A DNA stretch of 54,289 nucleotides. Source: an uncultured Clostridia bacterium (GTDB taxonomy: Bacteria; Bacillota; Clostridia; Christensenellales; Aristaeellaceae). The notes under the pieces are model-generated. The model was not told where the DNA came from and ran no database searches. It was given only the letters and a program-made list of their open reading frames with translations. Positions 1 to 7,326 of the stretch are shown here, in pieces; the first letter of the stretch is position 1; the number at the start of each line of letters is the position of its first letter. The stretch spans positions 1 through 54,289 of the forward strand of contig CAKTXZ010000016.1 of NCBI GenBank assembly GCA_934632155.1, written 5' to 3'. The translations under genes and the position numbers were made by a program.

Positions 1-413
1 AACAGGATAAAACCAGCAAAAACAATATCGAGCTTGTCATAGCGAGTAAAGACCCTCCGAAAGCGTTTGATTCTTCGAAAGAAACGCTCGACCTCGTTTC
101 TGCGTTTGTAGAGTATCCTGTCATACTCCCATGGATCGATGCGATTCTTCTTCGGCGGAACGACCGGATTGTAACCCAGCTTCTTGGCTACAGCGCGCAT
201 TTTGTCTCCCTCATACGCGCGATCCATGAGAAGCGACTGTCCAATACGGCAGGCCGGGGTAAAAAATAGCAGCTTCATTCCTTCCGGCGAGTCGTGTTTT
301 GCTCCTCCGGAGAGCGAAAAGCTGACAGCCGATCGGTCAGATGCGGTAACCATATGAATCTTCGTGGTGAGTCCTCCGCGTGATCTTCCGATCGCCTGTT
401 TTCCTCTTTTTTT
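1..413 (-). CDS. IS5-family transposase, OrfB frame (partial at window edge)
   Basis: This is the C-terminal catalytic frame of the same transposase. Translated by me from the minus strand in the -1 frame after A7G, it gives GKQAIGRSRGGLTTKIHMV, then the second catalytic Asp in LLMDRAYEGDKM and the catalytic Glu in the RRNEVERFFRRIKRF helix. All DDE residues are therefore intact and the frame is open to base 1. It has no start or ribosome site of its own, so expression by -1 frameshifting on the A7G run is the simplest reading. The last residues lie outside the window. Confidence 0.8.
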
Positions 414-730
414 AAAGCTCCGGTCCCATCCGGATGAACCTTGACAGTCGTGCTGTCAAGGCATACTACCTCTACATTGATCTGGATGATTCCCTCCGTT
501 TGAAGCGCAGCAAACACTCGGCTGAGCACTCCGTTCTTGCTCCATCTGTTCATGCGAACATAGATCGTATGCCAATTTCCATAGGCTTCCGGCAGCGCCC
601 TCCACTTGCAGCCGTTTTCCGTGACATACAGGATCGCATTGATCAGTTGAAGATTGCTCATGCTGACGTTTCCGCGCTGTCTCGGGAGATACTTCGCTAT
701 CTTTTCATACTGCTCCTGCGTTATCTGCAT
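275..730 (-). CDS. IS5-family transposase, OrfA frame
   Basis: This is the N-terminal frame of a DDE transposase that moves the insertion sequence by cut-and-paste. It holds the DUF4096-like N-terminal domain (ILYVTENGCKWRALP, then YGNWHTIYVRMNRW) and the first catalytic Asp in CLDSTTVKVHPDG. The reading frame reaches the A7G run at 407-413; in the -1 frame the protein continues with the rest of the catalytic domain. Read without a shift it ends at 275 with a nonsense tail, so the useful product is probably the OrfAB fusion. ATG at 730 is the natural start. Confidence 0.85.
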   Translation of the reverse strand: MQITQEQYEKIAKYLPRQRGNVSMSNLQLINAILYVTENGCKWRALPEAYGNWHTIYVRMNRWSKNGVLSRVFAALQTEGIIQINVEVVCLDSTTVKVHPDGTGALKKEENRRSEDHAEDSPRRFIWLPHLTDRLSAFRSPEEQNTTRRKE

Positions 731-780
731 GGTTCCATTATATCAGATATTTCTTTATTGTCAATAGCGTGAACACGCTC

Positions 781-868
781 TAGAATCTTTTATCAGCTTC
801 CCAGGGATATTCTTTGCACCGCAGGTGTCACGTTTGAGAGCTGAATCAAAGAACCAGTACGTGTTCAT
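781..868 (-). pseudogene. 5' stub of an unidentified gene cut by the insertion sequence
   Basis: A strong ribosome site (TAAGGAGGAGAC) precedes ATG at 868. The coding frame reads MNTYWFFDSALKRDTCG and continues for about 29 codons before entering the insertion sequence, where it stops. The start sits just behind the stop codon of the HD-domain gene, so it was the next gene in that operon. The surviving peptide is too short to assign; a faint similarity to the N-terminus of PatB/MalY-type aminotransferases is speculative. Confidence 0.6.
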
Positions 869-877
869 GTCTCCTCC

Positions 878-1555
878 TTATCCCAGCATCAGTCCATCAT
901 TTATCACGAGCTTAAAACGACATTGCAGATACTTTGCTGCACGCTGACACATCTGCATACGTCCGAGGAAAATCTCGAAATACTCTAGCACTGGGCACTG
1001 TTCCGTATCAATTGTCAGAGACAATATAACTGTTCTGGTATCATGGTCCAGAGTAAATACCGCATTCTCAACCGCCCCATTTACTCTGTCATGAATGTCA
1101 TTTTCGCGCAAACGTGGCATGCGTACACGATTGCTCCGCACATCAGTCTTGTCCCCAATGATTATGGCTGCGGCAATCGGATTAATCGGCCGGCCTGTAG
1201 CTTCATCATGATTGCCGATCGCACAAACTACATCTGCAATTTCTTCTGGCGGCATTCCCAAATCTCGCAGCATATAGAATGCCATGATTGCGCTGCTATG
1301 GGCGTGATCATGCCGGTTCACAATATTTCCAATATCATGCATATACCCGGCAATGCGTGCCAATTCAATCGTACGTTCTGGATAATCCAGCATTTTCAGA
1401 ATAGAGGATGCGCGTTCCAAGACAATTGTAACATGCTGAAAACAGTGCTCTGTGTATCCGATCGACCTGAGACAATCATCCTCTTTCTGAATATAGATTT
1501 GCATTTCCGGTAAGGCTCTGATATCGGCCAGGGTAATAGTTTTCTTCTCGCTCAT
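878..1555 (-). CDS. HD-domain metal-dependent phosphohydrolase
   Basis: A predicted cytoplasmic protein of 225 residues with an HD domain. The metal-binding signature is YMHDIGNIVNRHD, with further His at DHAHSS and GNHDEATGRP, the spacing of HDc-type phosphohydrolases. The C-terminal third (NGAVENAVFTLDHDTRTVIL onward) is an alpha/beta extension I do not recognise. ATG at 1555 is chosen because AAAGGAGGTATAT lies just upstream; a longer frame to 1636 would overlap the GDPD remnant. It follows that remnant by 35 bases and once preceded the gene cut by the insertion sequence. The substrate is unknown; nucleotides are usual for the superfamily. Confidence 0.75.
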   Translation of the reverse strand: MSEKKTITLADIRALPEMQIYIQKEDDCLRSIGYTEHCFQHVTIVLERASSILKMLDYPERTIELARIAGYMHDIGNIVNRHDHAHSSAIMAFYMLRDLGMPPEEIADVVCAIGNHDEATGRPINPIAAAIIIGDKTDVRSNRVRMPRLRENDIHDRVNGAVENAVFTLDHDTRTVILSLTIDTEQCPVLEYFEIFLGRMQMCQRAAKYLQCRFKLVINDGLMLG

Positions 1556-1590
1556 ATATATACCTCCTTTTATTACGGGAACTTCGTCAA

Positions 1591-2168
1591 TCAATATCCT
1601 CTCATGCGCAGGTACTGAAATAGGGGTAATGTCCAATCGGTTTGAATGATGTCATAGCCTTTTTTGCCATCCACCCCCCATACCTTGTCGGGATCATCAC
1701 ACAAAGCAACGTCATCATATCGTGAACCGGCCAAAGGATTAGCGTCATTAAATCGAATTGAGTTGATCCATACCTTCTTTCCTATTTTGTGCATGGTCTC
1801 TATATATGCATCTGAAGCCAGCATGGAATCATCACTTTTATAAACCACCTCAGCGCCGCTGTAACGTATGTCTTTTCGTTTATTGAGATATTTGTAGCAT
1901 ATATCTTCCTCATATACAAATGGCATATAAGGTAAGTCCGAAGCCACTTCTGCCATGCAATCAAAGTACTGTTGCTTGGGCGGAGTTTTCACGATAACCT
2001 GATCTTCCATTCCCATTTTACGAACAAGATCAGCTATTTCCCGAGGATTGTCAATAAAATTTGTCGATGTTGATGATACAGCGGTCTTTCAAAAAATACA
2101 GTACATCTTCAAGGCGTGTAATCGTGTGCTCTGTTGCCTTCCAGTCCGCATTGACAAAATGAATCTTC
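1591..2168 (-). pseudogene. Glycerophosphodiester phosphodiesterase family protein, 5'-truncated and frameshifted
   Basis: The C-terminal half of a GDPD-type TIM barrel, ending with the typical GKKGYDIIQTDWTLPLFQYL segment. An open frame from an internal ATG at 2016 covers 141 residues. Upstream coding continues (HFVNADWKATEHTITRLEDV, then RCIINIDKFY) but in another frame: one extra T at 2053 turns TAT-GAC into TAT-TGA. The N-terminal half with the catalytic HRG motif is absent; sequence beyond about 2168 belongs to a different gene on the other strand. Both lesions point to a dead gene. GDPD proteins hydrolyse glycerophosphodiesters to glycerol-3-phosphate and an alcohol. Confidence 0.75.
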
Positions 2169-2549
2169 TCTACCGAGGCCTATCTCGGTGCAATGAAGCA
2201 TCCTAAAGTGCTGATCCTGGGTCATCCCGATGACGGCGCATATAACGTAGATTTTGAGAAAATAGCCCAGGCAGCAGCGGAGCAGAACGTTTTGATCGAA
2301 ATGAATGAAGCCTCTGTATGCCCCGGCAGTTTTCGCCTAAATGCTGCAGAAAACGCCTATCACTTGTTGAAAGCCTGTAAGAAACATGACGTGCGTCTTA
2401 TTCTCTCCAGCGACGCTCATAGCGAAGCGGAAATACTTCAACATCAGAATGCATGGAAGCTTGTTGAGGAGATAAAATACCCCGATGCATTGATCGCCAA
2501 CATATCCGCAGAACGGATGCTATCATGGCTGCATGAAAAGGTCAAATGA
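2163..2549 (+). pseudogene. PHP-domain phosphoesterase (YcdX-like), 5'-truncated
   Basis: The C-terminal half of a PHP metal-dependent phosphoesterase. LILGHPDDGAYNVDFEKI matches the conserved His-bearing strand and RLILSSDAHSEAEI the last Asp-His metal ligands. Coding extends upstream of the ATG at 2193 (STEAYLGAMKHPKV), so that ATG is internal. The N-terminal half with the first HxH ligands is missing because the sequence switches near 2163-2170 to the truncated GDPD gene on the opposite strand. An incomplete metal site makes activity unlikely. A strong terminator follows at once. Confidence 0.75.
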
Positions 2550-2557
2550 TCGAAAAG

Positions 2558-2602
2558 GATGCAAAAGCGGAGAAGCCTTGCGGTTTCTCCGCTTTTTGCA
2601 TC
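2558..2602. terminator. Bidirectional intrinsic terminator
   Basis: GATGCAAAAGCGGAGAA and TTCTCCGCTTTTTGCATC form a long nearly perfect stem around a loop of about 9 bases, with A- and T-runs in the stem ends. It serves both the PHP remnant (plus strand) and nagB (minus strand, stop at 2607). Confidence 0.85.
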
Positions 2603-2606
2603 ACAA

Positions 2607-3335
2607 TTATGGCAGCAAGCTGCCTGCACCTTCATCCACGACAAGAGTAAAGTCTTTGTGCAATTGGAGAATGGAGGCAGGAACACGCGATGTTACCGGG
2701 CCAAAGAAGGCATCACGTACTATCGCAGCCTTACTTTGCCCTGACACCACCATCACGATACGTTTCGACTGCATGATATCACATATGCCCATGGTATATG
2801 CATATCTCGGCACATCTTCCTCTCGCTCAAAGAAACGCTTGTTTGCTTGGATTGTAGCATCAGTCAATTTGATCTTATGCGTACCTTTTTCGAAAACATC
2901 ACCAGGTTCATTGAAACCAATATGGCCATTGGGGCCGAGACCCAGCAACTGTAAATCGGTACCACCGAAGGACTGGATCAACGCATCATACCGTTTGCAC
3001 TCCGCCTCCGCATTCGATGCCGTACCACAGGGAATATTAGTATGCCTTGGATCAATGTTTATATGGTCGAAAAAGTTTTCTCGCATGAACCGGGCATAGC
3101 TTTGTTCATGGTCTGCGGTCAAGCCAACATATTCATCCAAGTTGACAGTTCGTACCTGACTAAAGTCTATATCACCCTTCTTGTACCAGTCGATCAACTG
3201 CTTGTAAACGCCGATTGGACTGGAACCCGTAGCCAAGCCTAAAACAGAATCTTGCTTCAGAATGACCTGAGCGGAAATAATGTTAGCTGCTTGGCGGCTC
3301 ATATGATTATAGTCGCGCGCACGGATGATTTTCAT
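2607..3335 (-). CDS. nagB: Glucosamine-6-phosphate deaminase
   Basis: Converts glucosamine-6-phosphate to fructose-6-phosphate and ammonia, the last step of amino-sugar and sialic acid catabolism. The 242-residue length is standard. Family signatures are VLGLATGSSPIGVYK, VRTNLDE-type NLDEYVGL with the catalytic Asp, YARFMRENFFDHI, and GLGPNGHIGFNEPG near the middle. ATG at 3335 follows GAGGTGTGAACT. It is 18 bases from the end of the oppF-like gene and is probably the last gene of the importer operon, linking uptake to the final catabolic step. Confidence 0.95.
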   Translation of the reverse strand: MKIIRARDYNHMSRQAANIISAQVILKQDSVLGLATGSSPIGVYKQLIDWYKKGDIDFSQVRTVNLDEYVGLTADHEQSYARFMRENFFDHINIDPRHTNIPCGTASNAEAECKRYDALIQSFGGTDLQLLGLGPNGHIGFNEPGDVFEKGTHKIKLTDATIQANKRFFEREEDVPRYAYTMGICDIMQSKRIVMVVSGQSKAAIVRDAFFGPVTSRVPASILQLHKDFTLVVDEGAGSLLP

Positions 3336-3352
3336 AGTTCACACCTCAGTTA

Positions 3353-4366
3353 TTAGGCTTTTGTTCCTTCGGCATACAGATGACATGCGCAGAGATGCTC
3401 TGGATCATTAGCACTAGGACAGAGTTGCGGTTCCACCTCTTTACATATGTCCTTACAATAAGGACAACGTGTATGGAAGGCACAGCCTTTAGGCTTATTA
3501 ATCGGGCTGGGGACCTCGCCCTGTAGCACTTGACGTTTCTTCTCCTGGTGAATCACAGGAACTGGGATAGCAGACAAAAGTGCTTGCGTATATGGATGCA
3601 TGGGATTGTCGTACAAGGAACGCTTGCCGGCGATTTCCACGATTTTCCCCAGATACATTACCACAATACGGTCGCTCATGTACTGAACCACAGATAGGTC
3701 ATGCGCAATGAACAGATATGTCAAATCCAGCTCTTTCTGAATCTCCTTCATCAGGTTGAGAACCTGGGCTTGAATGGACACATCCAAGGCGCTAACGGGC
3801 TCATCGCAAATCAGCACGTGAGGATTGACCTCCAAAGCACGGGCAATGCATAGGCGCTGGCGCTGCCCACCGGAGAATTCATGTGGGTGCCGCAGCAGAT
3901 AATCGGGCTGAATGTTTACCATTTTCAGCACACGATCCATCATCTGTTCTCGCTCGGTTTTAGAATTATAACCGTGCACTTTGAGAGGTTCCTCAAAGGA
4001 TGTATAGATCTTTTTCAGAGGATTCAGCGCCGAATATGGATCCTGGAATACCATCTGTACCTGCTTACGGAAATCGAGCATCTCTTTGCCGGTAAACTTG
4101 GTAATGTCCTTAAAATCTCCATTGCCGTAGTTATACAGAACAGAACCCCCAGTAGGTCTTTGCAGCATCATCATCGTTTTGCCGAGAGTCGATTTTCCAC
4201 AGCCTGACTCGCCTACGATACCTAGTGTTTCTCCCTTGTATACATCGAGGCTTACATCGTCAACTGCTTTCACATGACCAACCGTGCGCTTGAACATGCC
4301 TTTTTTGATGGGGAACCATTGTTGCAATCCTTGAACTCTGAAAATCAGTTCCTTCTTTTCAGGCAT
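3353..4366 (-). CDS. oppF: Oligopeptide-type ABC transporter ATPase (OppF-like)
   Basis: One of two ATPase subunits of the Opp/Dpp-type importer, 337 residues. Walker A is GESGCGKSTLGK, the signature EFSGGQRQRLCIARAL, Walker B HVLICDEPVSALD, and the H-loop FIAHDLSVV. The C-terminal oligopeptide-transporter domain carries the cysteines of the Fe-S/zinc-like cluster (CAFHTRCPYCKDIC). It begins one base past the stop of the OppD-like gene, so the pair is probably translationally coupled. In this locus the cargo is more likely sialic acid or a sialoside than peptides, by analogy with the Opp-related SatABCD system. Confidence 0.93.
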   Translation of the reverse strand: MPEKKELIFRVQGLQQWFPIKKGMFKRTVGHVKAVDDVSLDVYKGETLGIVGESGCGKSTLGKTMMMLQRPTGGSVLYNYGNGDFKDITKFTGKEMLDFRKQVQMVFQDPYSALNPLKKIYTSFEEPLKVHGYNSKTEREQMMDRVLKMVNIQPDYLLRHPHEFSGGQRQRLCIARALEVNPHVLICDEPVSALDVSIQAQVLNLMKEIQKELDLTYLFIAHDLSVVQYMSDRIVVMYLGKIVEIAGKRSLYDNPMHPYTQALLSAIPVPVIHQEKKRQVLQGEVPSPINKPKGCAFHTRCPYCKDICKEVEPQLCPSANDPEHLCACHLYAEGTKA

Positions 4367-4367
4367 G

Positions 4368-5402
4368 TTAGTCCACCTCCTTAAATTGGCTAAACTTCAC
4401 GCAGCGGACACGATGGCCCTCCTCGACTTCATACGCAGAAACATCCTTTTCTTTGCACAAACCGGTGCATTCGGGGCAGCGGTCAGCAAACTCGCACCCC
4501 ACACCAAGGCTGGCAGGATTGGGCGTAGCGCCGGGGATGGTTTCCAGTTTTTGATCGTCAGCAAGCCCCAGAACAGGAACGCTGCGAAGCAGAGCCTGCG
4601 TGTAAGGATGGGAGGGATGTTCAAAGATCTGTTCAAGTGAGCCGAATTCTACGATACGCCCCATGTACATGACGCATACTTCATCCGCCTGCTCGGCCAC
4701 AAGTCCCATATTATGTGTGATCAAGATGATGGATTTGCCCATGTTCAACTGCAAATCCTTCATCAGTTCCATAATCTGAGCCTGAATGGTTACGTCCAAG
4801 GCGGTTGTCGGCTCGTCCGCAATGATAATCTCCGGGTTGTTGATCATGGCGATGGCAATAACAACACGCTGTTTCATGCCGCCAGAGAACTGATGAGGAT
4901 AATCGTGCAGCCGGCTTTCAGGATCAGGAATACCCAAATTCTTGAACATTTGAAGCACTCTTTTGAGCGCTTCTTCCTTTTTCATTCCTTTGTTGTGTTC
5001 CATCAACGCTTCTGCAACTTGATCGCCCACCTTATAGACGGGATTCAGTGAGGACATTGGATCCTGGAAGACCATGCCCAGGTCGGCCCCACGTAGCGCA
5101 CGCATTTCCTTTCCTTTAGGGTTCATTTCCGCAATGTTGAACTCAGACACCTTTCCTGTTTTTTCATCCAAGCGGCGATAAAGTACATGGTCGGCGTGGA
5201 AGCGTGCATTCTGCGGCAACAGCTTAACAATAGAGTGCACCGTCACGCTTTTACCGCAGCCGGATTCGCCTACGATAGCCAATGTTTTGCCACGTTTCAG
5301 CTGGAAGGATACATCTTTGACGATGCGGACTGTTTTACCATCAGATACAAAGCTGGTATTCAGCTTTTTCACGTCCAATACAATGTCTTTCTGTTCCATC
5401 AT
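4368..5402 (-). CDS. oppD: Oligopeptide-type ABC transporter ATPase (OppD-like)
   Basis: The second ATPase subunit, 344 residues, cytoplasmic and docking on the two permeases. Walker A is GESGCGKSVTVHSIVKLL, the signature FSGGMKQRVVIAIAM, Walker B IIIADEPTTALD, and the H-loop LITHNMGLVAEQ. The C-terminal oligo_HPY domain has a CEFADRCPECTGLC cysteine cluster. ATG at 5402 follows AAGGAGGAACG. It lies 9 bases after the OppC-like gene and next to the OppF-like gene, the standard Opp order. Confidence 0.93.
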   Translation of the reverse strand: MMEQKDIVLDVKKLNTSFVSDGKTVRIVKDVSFQLKRGKTLAIVGESGCGKSVTVHSIVKLLPQNARFHADHVLYRRLDEKTGKVSEFNIAEMNPKGKEMRALRGADLGMVFQDPMSSLNPVYKVGDQVAEALMEHNKGMKKEEALKRVLQMFKNLGIPDPESRLHDYPHQFSGGMKQRVVIAIAMINNPEIIIADEPTTALDVTIQAQIMELMKDLQLNMGKSIILITHNMGLVAEQADEVCVMYMGRIVEFGSLEQIFEHPSHPYTQALLRSVPVLGLADDQKLETIPGATPNPASLGVGCEFADRCPECTGLCKEKDVSAYEVEEGHRVRCVKFSQFKEVD

Positions 5403-5411
5403 CGTTCCTCC

Positions 5412-6278
5412 TTACTGCTGCTTGGGGTCAAGCACATCGCGCAGTCCGTCACCAAAGAAGTTGACTGCCAGCACGAAAATTGTGATGACCAGGCCCGGCA
5501 CGAGCCACAACCACCAGTAGTTGGCCAACACATCCATCGATTTGGCGGCGTTCAAGATGTTGCCCCAGGTGGGTGTGGAGGAAGGGACACCGATGCCAAT
5601 GAAGCTGAGGCCGGCTTCTGAAAGAATGAAGGTAGCGACGTTCACCGTCATGGCAACGATAACAGGAGAAAGAACATTAGGCAGGATCTGCTTGAACATA
5701 ATGGCTGCTTTTGACATGCCAAATGCTTCACAAACCTGTACATAGGTTTCGCCTTTAAGAACGATGAATTCGTTGCGGACCATTCGGAATGTTGTCATCC
5801 AGCCTGTTATTGCAAAGATGAACAGCAGATTACCAACGCCTTTGCCAAATACAGCGCCCAGGATCAGAATCAGGATCATATTGGGCAATGTTTGGAAAAC
5901 TTCGGAAATACGAACGATGATCATGTCCGTTATCTTGCCGAAGTAACCAGCAATAGCACCAAGAATAACACCGATCAGCGTGCCACCAAGCGATCCAGTA
6001 ACACCAATCAGAATCGACCAACGTCCGCCGTAAAGAACACGAGAGAATACATCGCGGCCAAGCTTATCTGTTCCGAGTATATGCTCGGCGTTAGGACTCT
6101 TTGTCATTGCCTTGAAGTTAGGTTCATTCGGACGGTATGCCGTTATTAATGGCGCAAAAATGCACATCAACAGAATCGTAACCATGACGATTAACCCGAT
6201 CATGGCCAATTTGTTTCGTATAAACTTCCGCACATTCTTCTTGAACATACTGGAGGCATGAGATTTATTTAATTCCAT
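5412..6278 (-). CDS. oppC: Oligopeptide-type ABC transporter permease (OppC-like)
   Basis: Inner-membrane permease of 288 residues with about six transmembrane helices. The N-terminal OppC_N helix follows KFIRNKLAMIGLI, and a linker contains HILGTDKLGRDVFSRVLYGG, typical of the family. The EAA cytoplasmic loop is YVQVCEAFGMSKAAIMFKQI, which contacts the ATPases. ATG at 6278 follows GAAAGGAGGAAAGACAG. It forms the heterodimeric pore with the OppB-like protein. Confidence 0.94.
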   Translation of the reverse strand: MELNKSHASSMFKKNVRKFIRNKLAMIGLIVMVTILLMCIFAPLITAYRPNEPNFKAMTKSPNAEHILGTDKLGRDVFSRVLYGGRWSILIGVTGSLGGTLIGVILGAIAGYFGKITDMIIVRISEVFQTLPNMILILILGAVFGKGVGNLLFIFAITGWMTTFRMVRNEFIVLKGETYVQVCEAFGMSKAAIMFKQILPNVLSPVIVAMTVNVATFILSEAGLSFIGIGVPSSTPTWGNILNAAKSMDVLANYWWLWLVPGLVITIFVLAVNFFGDGLRDVLDPKQQ

Positions 6279-6296
6279 CTGTCTTTCCTCCTTTCG

Positions 6297-7241
6297 TCAA
6301 TCGCCAAGACGAACGCGCGGGTCAAGTGCAGCAGCCAGTACATCAACCAGGAAGCTGGCCACCAGAATTGCTGCTGCAACCATCAGTGTCGTGACCATAA
6401 CCACAGGATAGTCGCCTGCTACAACGGCATCTGTGATGACCGAGCCAATGCCAGGCCAGGCAAACACGGATTCAATGACGACAGAGCCGCTGATCAACAA
6501 AGGTAAACGGAAGCAGAGAATGACCAGCACAGGACGCACCGCGTTGCGGAAAGCATGCTTCACATACACCTTGGCTTCGGAGATGCCCTTCATGCGTGCG
6601 GTTTTAACATAGTCGCTATTGAGCACACCAAGCATATTATTACGAGAGTATCGCATCAGCACTGATGTCATAGATAATGTCATCGTGAGGGCAGGAAGGA
6701 TAAAATGCTGAAGTGGCGTTGCATAAGTTGAGTATCGTCCACTTGATGGTAGCCATCCCAGCTTGATAGAGAAGATTTGTATGATGACTATTCCGAAGAA
6801 GAACTGTGGAATTGCTTGCCCAAGCACAGCCATGAACCTTCCAACATAGTCAATGATACTGTTTTGATAAATGGCTGACAATATACCTATCGTAATTCCA
6901 ACCACTGACGACAACAAAAGTGCGACAAGTGCCAACTCTATCGTTGCAGGCAATCGCTGGGCCAAGATACCACCAATGGAATTGCCTTTTGCAATGCTAT
7001 AGCCGAAATCGCCCCGCAAGATATTCCCGATCCAGTTGAAGTAACGGATGATGAAGGGCTTGTTTAGCCCCAAGCGTTCACGCAGCAAATCCAAATTTTT
7101 CTGGTTGGCTGCCATGTCGGGCGTAGCTATGTAGCTGACCGGATCGATTCCCGTCAGCTGCAATGCGCCGAACACAAGGAAGCTGATCAGAAGCAGCATA
7201 GGAATCATCTGAAGCAGCTTTTTAAGGATGTATTTCAGCAA
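6297..7241 (-). CDS. oppB: Oligopeptide-type ABC transporter permease (OppB-like)
   Basis: Inner-membrane permease of 314 residues with an N-terminal helix (MLKYILKKLLQMIPMLLLIS), the LRERLGLNKPFIIRYFNWI periplasmic-type linker, GDFGYSIAKG, and the EAA loop around DYVKTARMKGISEAKVYVKH. It is the first permease after the binding-protein gene and is separated from it by a stable hairpin, so its dose is probably lower than that of the binding protein. Confidence 0.94.
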   Translation of the reverse strand: MLKYILKKLLQMIPMLLLISFLVFGALQLTGIDPVSYIATPDMAANQKNLDLLRERLGLNKPFIIRYFNWIGNILRGDFGYSIAKGNSIGGILAQRLPATIELALVALLLSSVVGITIGILSAIYQNSIIDYVGRFMAVLGQAIPQFFFGIVIIQIFSIKLGWLPSSGRYSTYATPLQHFILPALTMTLSMTSVLMRYSRNNMLGVLNSDYVKTARMKGISEAKVYVKHAFRNAVRPVLVILCFRLPLLISGSVVIESVFAWPGIGSVITDAVVAGDYPVVMVTTLMVAAAILVASFLVDVLAAALDPRVRLGD

Positions 7242-7275
7242 GATTTACCCAGCTCCCTTCCACTTGGATGAAATG

Positions 7276-7301
7276 GGGGTGTGCAGAAGAATGCACACCC
7301 C
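7276..7301 (-). terminator. Intercistronic hairpin between binding protein and permease genes
   Basis: GGGGTGTGC and GCACACCCC pair perfectly around an 8-base loop, with no T-run after it on the minus strand. The position, just after the binding-protein gene, is where many ABC operons carry a stabilising or attenuating hairpin that keeps binding-protein transcripts abundant. It is more likely that than a full terminator. Confidence 0.6.
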
Positions 7302-7326
7302 TAACTTTTGTCGGGACCGTTGTCTA

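Larger units (their letters stand above)
1..780 (-). mobile_element. IS5-family insertion sequence, right end (left end outside window)
   Basis: A transposase in two overlapping frames fills this stretch on the minus strand. The outer end lies near 780, where the minus strand reads GAGCGTGTTCACGC, which resembles the terminal inverted repeat of IS5-family elements (IS427/IS1031-like group). The bases just outside, CTAG around 780-783, fit the short T-A type target these elements favour. The other terminus is beyond base 1, so inverted-repeat pairing and target duplication cannot be checked here. Insertion truncated the small gene that starts at 868. Confidence 0.85.

Noticed and set aside
275..730. 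Transposase as a broken pseudogene
   Set aside because: The frame change occurs exactly at A7G and the second frame keeps the catalytic residues, which fits programmed frameshifting better.
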